Assembly: GCA_029856445.1 (NCBI GenBank)
Contig: JAHQWY010000042.1
Location: 1-16,229 of the forward strand
Direction of reading: 5' to 3'
Length of the DNA stretch: 16,229 nucleotides
DNA from: Promethearchaeia archaeon
GTDB taxonomy: Archaea; Asgardarchaeota; Lokiarchaeia; Sigyniarchaeales; SOKP01
Both the position numbers and the translations under genes were made by a program. Shown in pieces: positions 1 to 8,134 of this stretch. Numbering within the stretch: position 1 is the stretch's first letter; each line of letters begins with the position of its first letter. The notes under the pieces are model-generated. The model made no database searches, was not told where the DNA came from, and worked only from the letters and a program-made list of their open reading frames with translations.

Positions 1-3
1 TAT

Positions 4-894
4 TCATTCAAGTCCATAAACTTGCCTTGGTGCGAGATATTTTGGATATTTATCTATTAAACTTAATCTAGCTAGATAACAAAGATGACATTCATCCACA
101 TAGTCCTTCTCATGCTCAATATTAAATTCTTTAACTAATTGTGTAGGACCTCCTCGAATTAGGGGTTCACAAATTGGGTGTGAATCGGGATTATAATTTT
201 TTATCAATTCTGATAGTGGGGTTTCCCAAAAGTTACCAATGCTTAATCCTTGACAAATATGTGCATTTCCAAATGGATCAACATGGATTCTCCCAAGTCC
301 CTTTAAATCTTCGTATGGACATTCATCAAATTCATCCCATGGTCTTTTGGGTAAGTCTTTAATCAAAGTTTCAACAGCTCTTCCTTTAAACATGGCACCT
401 CCACTTATAACAGGTTCTCCTTTTTCTTGTTCTTTTTTAACTTCTGGTTCCTCAATGCAGATAGTCATTGATGGTAATTTCAAATTATCAGTAGCTTTTT
501 TGGCTATTTTTGACAGGCTCTGATCAACATCTTCATAATGAAAAGTGTCATCACTTATACTAATATCATCTATACCCAACACAGAAAATGGTTTGAGCCA
601 CAATTCAGCATCTTCTAGACTTGTTGCCCAATAAGAGTTAGTGACAATTCCTACTTTGAATCCCTGCTCTTTTGCGAGTTTTATACCTTCGACCATTATT
701 GGATAATAAAGAAATGGTTCACCACCCTCAAAATATATCCACTCTACAGTTCCAATATTTTTTGCTTCTAATAAAACATCTTTGATTTGTTTTATCGTAA
801 AAGTTCCTTGAGATTTTGGACTACAATACAAAAAACAGTGATCACATTCATAATTACATGTATAGGTTAATAGGAAATGGATACCTTTCAACAT
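4..894 (-). CDS. Radical SAM protein with Cys-rich (SPASM-like) C-terminus
   Basis: This is a 296-residue radical SAM enzyme; the substrate is not recognisable. The [4Fe-4S]/SAM motif CX3CX2C is at C13, C17 and C20, followed by an extra Cys (C24) and the GGEP motif at 57-60 that contacts SAM. The C-terminal half carries further cysteines (C192, C214, C242, and C269/C272 in a CxxC), suggesting an auxiliary Fe-S cluster as in SPASM/twitch proteins. An ATG 14 codons further upstream (936) is possible, but the start at 894 is chosen because GAGGGGAG lies 6 nt before it. The stop codon is at 4-6, so the gene is complete. It diverges from the thiolase gene across a 115-bp promoter region. It could be a peptide or protein maturase or a small-molecule enzyme; no precursor peptide is adjacent. 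Family call is firm, function open. Confidence 0.85.
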   Translation of the reverse strand: MLKGIHFLLTYTCNYECDHCFLYCSPKSQGTFTIKQIKDVLLEAKNIGTVEWIYFEGGEPFLYYPIMVEGIKLAKEQGFKVGIVTNSYWATSLEDAELWLKPFSVLGIDDISISDDTFHYEDVDQSLSKIAKKATDNLKLPSMTICIEEPEVKKEQEKGEPVISGGAMFKGRAVETLIKDLPKRPWDEFDECPYEDLKGLGRIHVDPFGNAHICQGLSIGNFWETPLSELIKNYNPDSHPICEPLIRGGPTQLVKEFNIEHEKDYVDECHLCYLARLSLIDKYPKYLAPRQVYGLE

Positions 895-900
895 TTTTTT

Positions 901-908
901 CTCCCCTC
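901..908 (-). promoter_or_regulatory. Shine-Dalgarno that fixes the radical SAM start
   Basis: On the minus strand GAGGGGAG stands 6 nt before the ATG at 894. It is complementary to an archaeal anti-SD and argues against the upstream in-frame ATG at 936, which has no such sequence. The transcript therefore has a leader, unlike the divergent thiolase gene. Confidence 0.7.
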
Positions 909-979
909 GTAATAATAATATTTTCATGTCAAACAATTCTTAACTGTAAATAAATTTAATTAATTAGATTAAATTACAA

Positions 980-987
980 TTTATAAA
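980..987 (+). promoter_or_regulatory. TATA box of thiolase gene
   Basis: TTTATAAA is centred about 26 bp before the ATG at 1010, the usual distance between an archaeal TATA box and the transcription start. The thiolase mRNA would then be leaderless or nearly so. No Shine-Dalgarno precedes the ATG. The element is nearly symmetric and could also serve the divergent radical SAM gene. Confidence 0.55.
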
Positions 988-1009
988 AATCTTAACAGTG
1001 TGAATAGAA

Positions 1010-2356
1010 ATGACTGAACCAGTAAGTATGTATGAAAAATACTTTAAAGATCCCAAACGAGAGCCTGTACTTATAGATTATGTGAGAACACCTATGGGGA
1101 AAAGAAGAGGTACCATCGTTTTGCATAGGGGCGATGATCTTGTTGTCCATTGCTATCAAACAATTTTGAAACGAAATGATTTTGACCCAAATATAATTGG
1201 TGATTCAATAGTTGCCTGTAATAGTCAGATTGGGGATTGTGCTTTGGATATTGGAAGGACTGCAGCATTGGCTTCACATTTACCTGTAAGTGTTCCAGGA
1301 ATGTCATTAAACCGTCAATGTGCCAGTGGAGCGCAAGCTATAATTTCTGCATGGCAAGCAATTGCCTCCGGACTCCATGATTGTGTAATATGTGGAGGAG
1401 TAGAAGTCCAAAATAAATATCCGATAATGTCAGACACATATATATATAATAGAGAGCAAAATAAAGCTTCAATGATCCCACCTAATAAAAAGATCCAAAC
1501 TAATCCTGAGGTGGTTCAAAAAGCAACGGAATATAAAGCACAGATGGCAGACCAGATTACTTCCGCTCATTATCTTGGATTGGTTTGGATGGAAAAATCG
1601 GGTAAACCATTAGAAGAATTTAGAAATGAATTAGATAGTTTATCTTTACATTCTCACACAAAAGCATGCTCCACCTGGGATGAAAGAGGAAAAGAAATCG
1701 AACCTATATGGTGTCCTAAAATTGATGAGAATGGTAATCCCATATTAAACGAAAAGAATGAAATTGTAAAAGATCCAAGTGCGTCAGTACTTACTGAAAG
1801 AGATGAAACTCCTCGACCTACCACATCAATGGAAAAATTAGCAAGCTTACGAACGATTGCTGGAAGAAAAAGTAAGGCTTTCCTCACTGCTGGAAATAGT
1901 TGTCCCACAACTGATGGCGCTGCTGCCCAATTATGGATGACTAGAGCGTTAGCCGAAGAATTTGGTTTTAGAATAAGAGCAACTATAATCAATTTTTCAG
2001 TTGTAGGCACTGATCCCGTCCTCATGTTAACTGGTCCAATAAAAGCAATCCCAAAAGTATTAAAACGTGCTAGTATGACTTTAGATGATATGGCTTTTAT
2101 AGAAATAAATGAAGCCTTTAGCCCTGTTGTATATGCTAGTTGTTATGAATTAGGATTAGATTGGAAAGATGAACGATTTAATCCGTGGGGAGGGGCTATT
2201 GCTTTAGGACATCCAACAGGAATGACTGGAACCCGTTTAATAGGCTCGAATCTTCATCAATTAGAAGAAAGTGGTAAAGAATATGCAATATCTTCTATGT
2301 GTGTAGGATTAGGTATGGGTGCTGCTACAATTATAAAAAATGAACACCCAAAATAA
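1010..2356 (+). CDS. Acetyl-CoA acyltransferase (thiolase, FadA/FadI-like)
   Basis: Thiolase of 448 residues, expected to cleave 3-oxoacyl-CoA with CoA to acetyl-CoA and a shortened acyl-CoA (or to run the condensation). All catalytic elements are visible: nucleophile Cys104 in the CASG motif, NEAF at 367-370, His401 in GHPTG, and Cys431 in the C-terminal CxGxGMG motif. It is longer than the usual ~390 residues of bacterial FadA; the extra length lies mainly in the loop region around residues 135-275. It stands first in a plus-strand run with acyl-CoA dehydrogenase and ETF, which fits beta-oxidation. The intervening T-tract and the TATA box before the next gene suggest a separate transcript. 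The ATG start fits a leaderless mRNA. The direction of the reaction in the cell cannot be told from sequence. Confidence 0.93.
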   Translation: MTEPVSMYEKYFKDPKREPVLIDYVRTPMGKRRGTIVLHRGDDLVVHCYQTILKRNDFDPNIIGDSIVACNSQIGDCALDIGRTAALASHLPVSVPGMSLNRQCASGAQAIISAWQAIASGLHDCVICGGVEVQNKYPIMSDTYIYNREQNKASMIPPNKKIQTNPEVVQKATEYKAQMADQITSAHYLGLVWMEKSGKPLEEFRNELDSLSLHSHTKACSTWDERGKEIEPIWCPKIDENGNPILNEKNEIVKDPSASVLTERDETPRPTTSMEKLASLRTIAGRKSKAFLTAGNSCPTTDGAAAQLWMTRALAEEFGFRIRATIINFSVVGTDPVLMLTGPIKAIPKVLKRASMTLDDMAFIEINEAFSPVVYASCYELGLDWKDERFNPWGGAIALGHPTGMTGTRLIGSNLHQLEESGKEYAISSMCVGLGMGAATIIKNEHPK

Positions 2357-2366
2357 AATCAATACA

Positions 2367-2381
2367 TTTTTTTTATTTTTT
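2367..2381 (+). terminator. T-tract terminator after thiolase
   Basis: A run of eight T, one A and six T begins about 10 bp after the thiolase stop codon. Archaeal RNA polymerase terminates at such U-tracts without a required hairpin. A weak inverted repeat (TCAATT/AATTGA, 2385-2401) follows the tract and is not needed for the call. Confidence 0.5.
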
Positions 2382-2432
2382 CGCTCAATTCTTAAAATTG
2401 AATAAGTTTAAAGTTTTAGTTTGAATTTTATT

Positions 2433-2440
2433 CATATAAA
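2433..2440 (+). promoter_or_regulatory. TATA box of acyl-CoA dehydrogenase gene
   Basis: CATATAAA is centred about 29 bp before the ATG at 2466. It puts transcription start within a few bases of that ATG and downstream of the in-frame ATG at 2421, so it decides the start as 2466. Confidence 0.55.
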
Positions 2441-2465
2441 ACTAGAATATGAAGGTTTATATCAT

Positions 2466-3656
2466 ATGTTAGAATTTACGGAAGAACAAGATCTAATCAG
2501 AGAAAGTGTAAAAGAGTTTGCTCAAAAAAAGATCGCACCAATTGCTCTCGAAATGGAGAAAAACAAAGAAATTCCCAAAGATGTTATTAAGGGGATGGCA
2601 GAATTAGGTTTGCTTACCTGCACAGCAGATCCTGAGTATGGAGGATCAGGATTAAATGCTGTTTCCGCAGGAGTAATTGCTGAAGAATTAGCTAAAGGAG
2701 ACTGTACCGGTTCTACTTGTGTATTTTACCTTGTTCAAGCCGCTTGGGGTTATCTGTTAAACAAATATGGGACTGAAGAGGCAAAAAAAGAAATATTTCC
2801 AAAAACTAGTTCGGGAGAATGGTTCTTAGGAATTGCTACAACTGAAAGCGGTGGGGGAACAGATGTAGTGGGTGGAAAAACGACTATTAAGAAAGAGGGA
2901 GACTCTTTTATAGTTAATGGAGAAAAAATGTATATTAGTGGCGTGCGAGAAGCTGCAAATAATGGTGGAGGGCATATTACAATTGCTCATCAATCGTCTG
3001 AGTTGGGCTCAAGAGGTATGACTGTCTTTTACTTACCATTGACTGCTGAAGGGATTACACCTACTTATATAGAAGATTTAGGTAGAGAAGGAATCTCATG
3101 CGGAGGATTTTCAATTGATAATGTTAAAATTCCGAAGCATTATATCCTAGGCGAAGAAAACAGGGGTTTCTATATCATCCATGAAGGATATGAATATGCA
3201 AGGGCATTAATAGCGGTTATTTGTGCAGCAGCAGGTCTCAAATCACTAGAAAATGGAATGAATTATGTTAAGGAAAGAAATGTCTTCGGAAAACCTTTAG
3301 CCAAATTTCAAGAAATAAATTTTAGACTAGCAGAACATTATACAAAATTAGAGATGCTTAAAAGATTAGGGTACGAAGCTTTAAGAGCTATCGATTTAGA
3401 ACAAGAAGGTAAAGGAAACAGGTTTGAAACAAGCAAGATTGTTGCGATGTCAAAAATGTTTGCTTCTGATTGGGCGTGTGAAGCTATTAACGATGTAATT
3501 CAATGGCAAGGTGCTTTTGGTTATTCTAGAGAATGTCCTGATCAAGCAGCATGGCGAGCAATAAGGTCTTTTTCTTTGGCTGAGGGAACTCGTGAAGTAA
3601 TGAAAATGATTGTGGCAAGAGAGCTTCTTGGAAAGGAGCTTGTCAGCTATAAATAA
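2466..3656 (+). CDS. Acyl-CoA dehydrogenase
   Basis: FAD-dependent acyl-CoA dehydrogenase of 396 residues, close to the family length of ~380. It oxidises acyl-CoA to 2-enoyl-CoA and hands electrons to ETF, encoded next. Visible signatures are TESGGGTD at about 126-133 (flavin/substrate region), FGKPLAKFQ at about 274-282, and the C-terminal segment with Glu373 in AEGTREV, at the position of the catalytic base in butyryl- and medium-chain dehydrogenases (usually YEGT). The open frame extends upstream to an ATG at 2421, but the protein family starts near LEFTEEQ and the TATA box at 2433-2440 would exclude the longer form, so 2466 is used. Gene order dehydrogenase-etfB-etfA resembles clostridial bcd-etfB-etfA. 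Chain-length specificity cannot be read from sequence. Confidence 0.93.
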   Translation: MLEFTEEQDLIRESVKEFAQKKIAPIALEMEKNKEIPKDVIKGMAELGLLTCTADPEYGGSGLNAVSAGVIAEELAKGDCTGSTCVFYLVQAAWGYLLNKYGTEEAKKEIFPKTSSGEWFLGIATTESGGGTDVVGGKTTIKKEGDSFIVNGEKMYISGVREAANNGGGHITIAHQSSELGSRGMTVFYLPLTAEGITPTYIEDLGREGISCGGFSIDNVKIPKHYILGEENRGFYIIHEGYEYARALIAVICAAAGLKSLENGMNYVKERNVFGKPLAKFQEINFRLAEHYTKLEMLKRLGYEALRAIDLEQEGKGNRFETSKIVAMSKMFASDWACEAINDVIQWQGAFGYSRECPDQAAWRAIRSFSLAEGTREVMKMIVARELLGKELVSYK

Positions 3657-3666
3657 AACAAATAAC

Positions 3667-3682
3667 TTTTTTTTATATTTTT
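3667..3682 (+). terminator. T-tract terminator after acyl-CoA dehydrogenase
   Basis: Eight T, then ATA, then five T, beginning about 10 bp after the stop codon, as after the thiolase gene. It suggests that the ETF genes have their own transcript; a weak TATA-like TTTTTTAAT lies at 3722-3730, about 28 bp before the etfB ATG. Confidence 0.45.
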
Positions 3683-3753
3683 AATAGTAGTTATATTAAT
3701 TCTTTTAGATTGTTAAATAAATTTTTTAATTTCAATCAAGGTTTAGAATAATC

Positions 3754-4539
3754 ATGAGGTTTATTATTTGTGTAAAGCAAGTTCCTGAAACAAATGACCT
3801 TAAAATCGATCCAAAAACAAATAAAGTATTGAAACAAGGAGTCTCAACAATCATTAATCCCTTTGATCAGTTTGCTTTAGAAGAAGCTATTAAAATAAGA
3901 AAAGAAGGTGATGAGATCATTGTTATCTCCATGGGTGATACTGAAACTAAAAGTACTTTAATGAGATGTTTAGCGCTTGGTGCTGATAGAGCCATACTAT
4001 TAAATGATGACTGTTTTAAAGATTCTGATACATTTGGCACTTCCAATATATTAGCTGCTGCAATAAGAAAATTTGACGATTATAGTATAATTTTTTGTGG
4101 TAATTCTTCTTTTGATACTGGTTCAAGCCAAGTAGGCCCTGAATTGGCAGCAATATTAGGTATTCCACAAGTAACATACGCAGAAAGTACCGAAAAAGTG
4201 GAGAATGGGAAAATTAGGATAAAAGCTCAAACAGATGAAGGGTATAGAATAGTTGAGTCCACACTGCCTTTAGTTATTGCAGGAATTCCACCATCATCTT
4301 TTCAACCTCGGATACCACCTTTACCAAAAATACTAGCTGCCCAGAAAAAACCTTATGAAGTATGGAATGTAGAGGATATTGAAGGTGACAAAGCCAAATT
4401 TGGTTCTACTGGTTCTTTAATAAAGGTTAAAAAACTTTATGAACCTCCCAAGAGAGAACAAGGGATAGTAATTACTGAGGAGCCAAATATAGCTGTAGGA
4501 AAATTAATCGAATTATTATCTAAAGATAAGGTGATATAA
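3754..4539 (+). CDS. etfB: Electron transfer flavoprotein, beta subunit
   Basis: EtfB/FixA-family protein of 261 residues, the normal length. With EtfA it forms the soluble flavoprotein that accepts electrons from acyl-CoA dehydrogenase. The N-terminal VKQVPE (8-12), the conserved NPFDQFALEEA segment at 35-45, and the nucleotide-binding DTGSSQVGPELA segment at 121-132 followed by IPQVTYA are typical. etfA begins 2 bp after its stop. The second nucleotide may be AMP or, in bifurcating ETFs, FAD; this cannot be decided by eye. There is no Shine-Dalgarno before the ATG, so the mRNA may be leaderless. Confidence 0.95.
   Translation: MRFIICVKQVPETNDLKIDPKTNKVLKQGVSTIINPFDQFALEEAIKIRKEGDEIIVISMGDTETKSTLMRCLALGADRAILLNDDCFKDSDTFGTSNILAAAIRKFDDYSIIFCGNSSFDTGSSQVGPELAAILGIPQVTYAESTEKVENGKIRIKAQTDEGYRIVESTLPLVIAGIPPSSFQPRIPPLPKILAAQKKPYEVWNVEDIEGDKAKFGSTGSLIKVKKLYEPPKREQGIVITEEPNIAVGKLIELLSKDKVI
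4528..4535 (+). promoter_or_regulatory. Shine-Dalgarno for the GTG start of etfA
   Basis: AAGGTGAT lies inside the end of etfB, 6 nt before the GTG at 4542. It matches the anti-SD well, supports the non-ATG start, and points to coupled translation of the two ETF subunits. Confidence 0.65.
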
Positions 4540-4541
4540 TC

Positions 4542-5543
4542 GTGGGAGATTATAAAGATATTTGGGTATTTATAGAGTTTAAAAAAAGTACAATTAGAGG
4601 TGTCTCTTTTGAACTTATTGGAAAGGCGAAAGAATTGGCAAAAAAATCAAATGAGAAAGTTTGTGCTGTTCTACTTGGTAATAGTATCTCCAAATTCTGT
4701 GAGGAACTTGCTTACCATGATATAGATAAAATATATTTATGCGAAGATGCAGTATTAGAAGAATACCTTACAGAAACTTATTCTTCCATACTTGTCGATC
4801 TAGCAAAAGAATATATGCCAAACATTATATTAATTCCGGCAACTAAGATTGGAAAAGATTTAGCCCCAAATGTGGCAGCCACACTAGAAACAGGTTTGAC
4901 TGCAGATTGCATTGATTTAAATATTCAAGAGGATAATTTAATACCGACTCGAAGCGTATATGGAGCAAATTATTTAGTTGATACCATCTGTCCTAATAAA
5001 AGGCCTCAAATGGCAACCGTGAGACCTAATGTTATGGAAAAATCAGAAGTAAGTAGTAAAACTAATCCTGAACTTATAGAATTTCCTGTAAAGATTGATT
5101 CAAGTAAATTAAAAATGAAAATAATTGAGAAGATTGAAACAACAACAACAGATATAAAACCTATTGATGAGGCAGAAATCATCGTATCTGGTGGTAGAGG
5201 AATTGGGAGCAAAGATAATTTCAAAATCATTGAAGAATTAGCAGCAGTATTAAATGCTGCTGTCGGTGCGAGTAGAGCCGCAGTTGATGCGGGATGGATT
5301 TCAAAATCATGTCAAGTAGGACAAAGTGGTACAGTCGTATGTCCCAACATTTATATAGCATGTGGAATATCTGGTACAACACAACATTTAGTTGGTATGA
5401 AAAGTAGTAAGAAAATCATTGCGATTAATAAAGATCCCAATGCTCCTATATTTGAAGTTTGTGATTATGGTATTGTAGGGGATTATAAATTGATTATTCC
5501 CCTGTTAACAGAGGCACTAAAAAAAAAATTGTCTCAAAATTAA
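4542..5543 (+). CDS. etfA: Electron transfer flavoprotein, alpha subunit
   Basis: EtfA/FixB-family protein of 333 residues; it carries the FAD of the ETF dimer. The N-terminal alpha/beta domain includes the TGLTADC segment (117-123). The C-terminal FAD domain shows GGRGIGS (217-223), VGASRAAVDAGW (241-252), QVGQSG (258-263), CGISGTTQH (274-282), NKDPNAPIF (297-305) and DYGIVGD (308-314). There is no N-terminal ferredoxin domain of the kind fused in some bifurcating EtfA proteins. It starts with GTG behind a good Shine-Dalgarno and is separated by only 2 bp from etfB. It ends 14 bp from the stop codon of the converging korC gene, so the two transcripts must terminate in or overlap each other's 3' ends. 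Confidence 0.95.
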   Translation: MGDYKDIWVFIEFKKSTIRGVSFELIGKAKELAKKSNEKVCAVLLGNSISKFCEELAYHDIDKIYLCEDAVLEEYLTETYSSILVDLAKEYMPNIILIPATKIGKDLAPNVAATLETGLTADCIDLNIQEDNLIPTRSVYGANYLVDTICPNKRPQMATVRPNVMEKSEVSSKTNPELIEFPVKIDSSKLKMKIIEKIETTTTDIKPIDEAEIIVSGGRGIGSKDNFKIIEELAAVLNAAVGASRAAVDAGWISKSCQVGQSGTVVCPNIYIACGISGTTQHLVGMKSSKKIIAINKDPNAPIFEVCDYGIVGDYKLIIPLLTEALKKKLSQN

Positions 5544-5557
5544 CTTATATATTTTTA

Positions 5558-6103
5558 TTATAAATAACCATGTCCTTTATTAAAAGCACTTATATTTAGA
5601 TCAACAAATCGAGGAATAAAGGAATTGGTTATAGCTTTGATAACTGATTCCTTTGAGACCAAATTAGTAATCTTAATGAGGCTTCCTAATACAACTAAAT
5701 TCACAACTTTTACATTATTTAATTCCTGTGCGATTGAACTTGCAGGTATCTGAAAAATATTAGTATATCCCGAATTTATTTTTACCAAATCCGAATTTAT
5801 AAAAATCGAACCCTTTTTTTTAACTTTTTGCTTATAAGAGTTATAGGCATCTTGGCTGAATGCAACTAGAAAATCTAATTTCTGATCTATTGGAAAAGAT
5901 ATTAAGTCTTCATCAGAAATAATAACATCACTTGTTACTATACTACCCCTTTGTTCTGGACCATATGACTGAGTCTGAACAGCATTTTTGTTATCATATA
6001 GGGCGGCTTTTCCTAAGATAATACTTGTTAATATTACTCCCATACCTCCTAAGCCACAAAACTTAACTATAAATTCATTTTGCTTTATTTTTCCAGAATT
6101 CAT
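5558..6103 (-). CDS. korC: 2-oxoacid:ferredoxin oxidoreductase, gamma subunit
   Basis: Gamma subunit of 181 residues of a ferredoxin-dependent 2-oxoacid oxidoreductase, probably the 2-oxoglutarate type given its partners. The Gly-rich GLGGMG (17-22) and the conserved QSYGPEQRGS (45-54) are hallmarks. It is the last gene of the korDABC operon. Its start overlaps the end of korB by 29 bp and is backed by AAGGAGAG 8 nt upstream. Length and motifs indicate an intact gene. Confidence 0.92.
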   Translation of the reverse strand: MNSGKIKQNEFIVKFCGLGGMGVILTSIILGKAALYDNKNAVQTQSYGPEQRGSIVTSDVIISDEDLISFPIDQKLDFLVAFSQDAYNSYKQKVKKKGSIFINSDLVKINSGYTNIFQIPASSIAQELNNVKVVNLVVLGSLIKITNLVSKESVIKAITNSFIPRFVDLNISAFNKGHGYL

Positions 6104-6950
6104 TCAAACTTCTCTCCTTGAGTTGTTTATATAATTCATGAAAAGATGGTTTTTCAACATCTACTATCTCTCCTATAATGATCTTGCCAAGATAATCTCC
6201 TGTAAAGCATTCATTTAAATCTTTAAACATTCGAGCAGAAGTTTCATTATTAACATTAGAAGAATAACGAACTGTTTCATTTAAGAAAAAATTTAGATAA
6301 TCCTTTGGATTTTTGAATTGCTTTTTACTTACAGGACAAGGTGAAATAATTTCTATAAACGAAAATCCTTTCTTTTGCAGACCTTTTTTTATTGAATTGA
6401 TAACTTGTCTTGAATTAGCGGTTGTCCAGCGTGCTACATAAGGAGCTCCTGCTGCTTTTGCTAAGAATGAAAGATTAAAAGCAAATTCTATATTTTGATA
6501 AGGTGATGTGATAGTAGGATATCCAACAGGAGTAGTAGGGGATAATTGACCACCAGTCATACCATATGTTTCATTATTCACACAAATAACTGTAATCCCT
6601 ATGTTTCTCCTAACAGCTTGAAGAAAATGATTTAATCCAATTGCAGCTAAATCACCATCCCCAGTAAAGACAATAACATTCAAATCAGGGTTTGTTATTT
6701 TTATTCCTGTTGCAAATGCAATAGCACGACCATGAGTTGTATGAATGCCATCTGCTTCTATATATGCTGGTAATCTTGAGGAACATCCAATACCTGATAC
6801 AAAGACTAAATTATCTTGTGAGATGTTTAAATCATCTATAGCTCGAATAGTATAATTTAATATCTGTCCATTACCACATCCAGAACAAAAAAGCGTAGGT
6901 AATAATTCTTCCCTCAAATATTTTTGTCTTAATTCAGTCGAAGATCTCAT
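6075..6950 (-). CDS. korB: 2-oxoacid:ferredoxin oxidoreductase, beta (TPP-binding) subunit
   Basis: Thiamine-diphosphate-binding beta subunit of 291 residues. The cluster-ligand cysteines are visible at C22 and C25 (CSGCGNG), C56 (GIGC) and C205. TPP/Mg binding is shown by GDGD (97-100) and NNETYGMTGGQ (125-135), the latter characteristic of 2-oxoglutarate-type (Kor) enzymes. The reaction is 2-oxoacid + CoA + oxidised ferredoxin to acyl-CoA + CO2 + reduced ferredoxin. The frame is open to a GTG at 6965. The ATG at 6950 is preferred because it starts just before the conserved region, though the nearest SD-like AAGGTG (6963-6968) is 12 nt away. The gene overlaps korA by 17 bp with this start. 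Confidence 0.93.
   Translation of the reverse strand: MRSSTELRQKYLREELLPTLFCSGCGNGQILNYTIRAIDDLNISQDNLVFVSGIGCSSRLPAYIEADGIHTTHGRAIAFATGIKITNPDLNVIVFTGDGDLAAIGLNHFLQAVRRNIGITVICVNNETYGMTGGQLSPTTPVGYPTITSPYQNIEFAFNLSFLAKAAGAPYVARWTTANSRQVINSIKKGLQKKGFSFIEIISPCPVSKKQFKNPKDYLNFFLNETVRYSSNVNNETSARMFKDLNECFTGDYLGKIIIGEIVDVEKPSFHELYKQLKERSLNEFWKNKAK
6112..6119 (-). promoter_or_regulatory. Shine-Dalgarno of korC inside korB
   Basis: On the minus strand AAGGAGAG precedes the korC ATG (6103) by 8 nt and lies within korB coding sequence. It supports this start and translational coupling. Confidence 0.65.
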
Positions 6951-8130
6951 CTTTAATTGGTCCACCTTTTACTTTTTTCATTATTTCTTTTGGGTGAGGT
7001 ATTTTTCCTCCTATGGAATTAAATCTATCTACTTCACAATTACTTCCAGAATGTTCTTTTATTTTGTGATAAATCTGCCCTAGATTCATTTCAACCACTA
7101 TGAACTTACTGATTTTATTTGAAAGTTCATAAATGATATCATGAGGAAACGGCCAAATAGTTATTAATCGTAAATATCCTACTTTCAATCCTTTTTTTCG
7201 TGCCTCTTCAACAGCCATAAGAGCGGTTCTAGAAGAAATCCCATAAGATATTACAACTATTTCGGCATCTTCAATATATTTCTGTTCAAATCTAATAATA
7301 TCCTGTCTATTATCCGCAATCTTTTCATAAAAACGTCTTACTAACTTTTCATGTATTTCAGCACTTTCAGTAGCAGGATATGCTTTAATATCATGAGTTA
7401 AACCTGTCAAATGCGTGTAATATTCGTCTCCAAATTTATCCATTTCAGGGACTTTAGTTGATTGAGTATAACCGGTTCGAAAAGGATGATATTTCTCTCT
7501 ATCAATAGTAACTGGTACTCTTTTAGCAAGTTCTACATTCTTTTGAAAGGGAATTACTAGCTTTTCTCTTGAATGGGCAATAACAGCATCCGATAGTAAA
7601 ATTACTGGAACTCGGTATTTATCTGCTAAATTGAAAGCTCTTATTGTTAACCAGAGATTTTCTTGTATACTATTGGGATATAGAGCTATAATATAATGAT
7701 CTCCATGGGTTCCCCATCTTGCTTGCATTATATCCCCCTGAGCTGCTTTCGTAGGTTGACCTGTAGACGGACCACTTCTCTGAACATCTACAATTACACA
7801 GGGAGTCTCTGTCATACAAGCATATCCTATATTTTCTTGCATAAGGGAAAAACCAGGACCAGAAGTAGCAGTCATAGTTCTGTAATTATTCCAGCTAGCA
7901 CCAATAATCGCTGCTAATGAACTGATTTCATCCTCCATTTGGATACAGTATCCCTCTTTTAAAATAGGCAAGTATTTCATCATTAATTCTAAAATTTCTG
8001 TAGCAGGAGTTATAGGATACCCCGCAAAGAAACGACAATTAGCTAATAAAGCACCATATACTATAGCTTCATTTCCAGTCGCAAATTGTAATTTAGGTTC
8101 TAATAATTCATCTACAGTAGGAACTTGCAT
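6934..8130 (-). CDS. korA: 2-oxoacid:ferredoxin oxidoreductase, alpha subunit
   Basis: Alpha subunit of 398 residues, close to the usual KorA length. The N-terminal pyrimidine-binding domain shows GYPITPATE (37-45), QMEDEISS (64-71), the SGPGFSLMQENIG segment (90-102) and VQRSGPSTGQPTK (116-128). These fit the 2-oxoglutarate/2-oxoacid group rather than pyruvate enzymes with fused subunits. It begins 4 bp after korD ends and has a strong Shine-Dalgarno (8140-8146) within the end of korD. Substrate preference is inferred from family motifs and operon order; other 2-oxoacids remain possible. Confidence 0.93.
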   Translation of the reverse strand: MQVPTVDELLEPKLQFATGNEAIVYGALLANCRFFAGYPITPATEILELMMKYLPILKEGYCIQMEDEISSLAAIIGASWNNYRTMTATSGPGFSLMQENIGYACMTETPCVIVDVQRSGPSTGQPTKAAQGDIMQARWGTHGDHYIIALYPNSIQENLWLTIRAFNLADKYRVPVILLSDAVIAHSREKLVIPFQKNVELAKRVPVTIDREKYHPFRTGYTQSTKVPEMDKFGDEYYTHLTGLTHDIKAYPATESAEIHEKLVRRFYEKIADNRQDIIRFEQKYIEDAEIVVISYGISSRTALMAVEEARKKGLKVGYLRLITIWPFPHDIIYELSNKISKFIVVEMNLGQIYHKIKEHSGSNCEVDRFNSIGGKIPHPKEIMKKVKGGPIKDEIFD

Positions 8131-8134
8131 TATC

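Noticed and set aside
1654..2025. A 123-codon open frame on the minus strand within thiolase 1
   Set aside because: It is antisense to a complete, motif-bearing thiolase and shows no recognisable domain; it is a shadow frame.
2385..2401. TCAATT/AATTGA inverted repeat as a hairpin terminator
   Set aside because: The 6-bp AT-rich stem follows rather than precedes the T-tract; the T-tract alone explains termination.
6951..6965. GTG at 6965 as start of korB
   Set aside because: It has no Shine-Dalgarno at proper distance and adds five residues outside the conserved family start; the ATG at 6950 is preferred, with some doubt.
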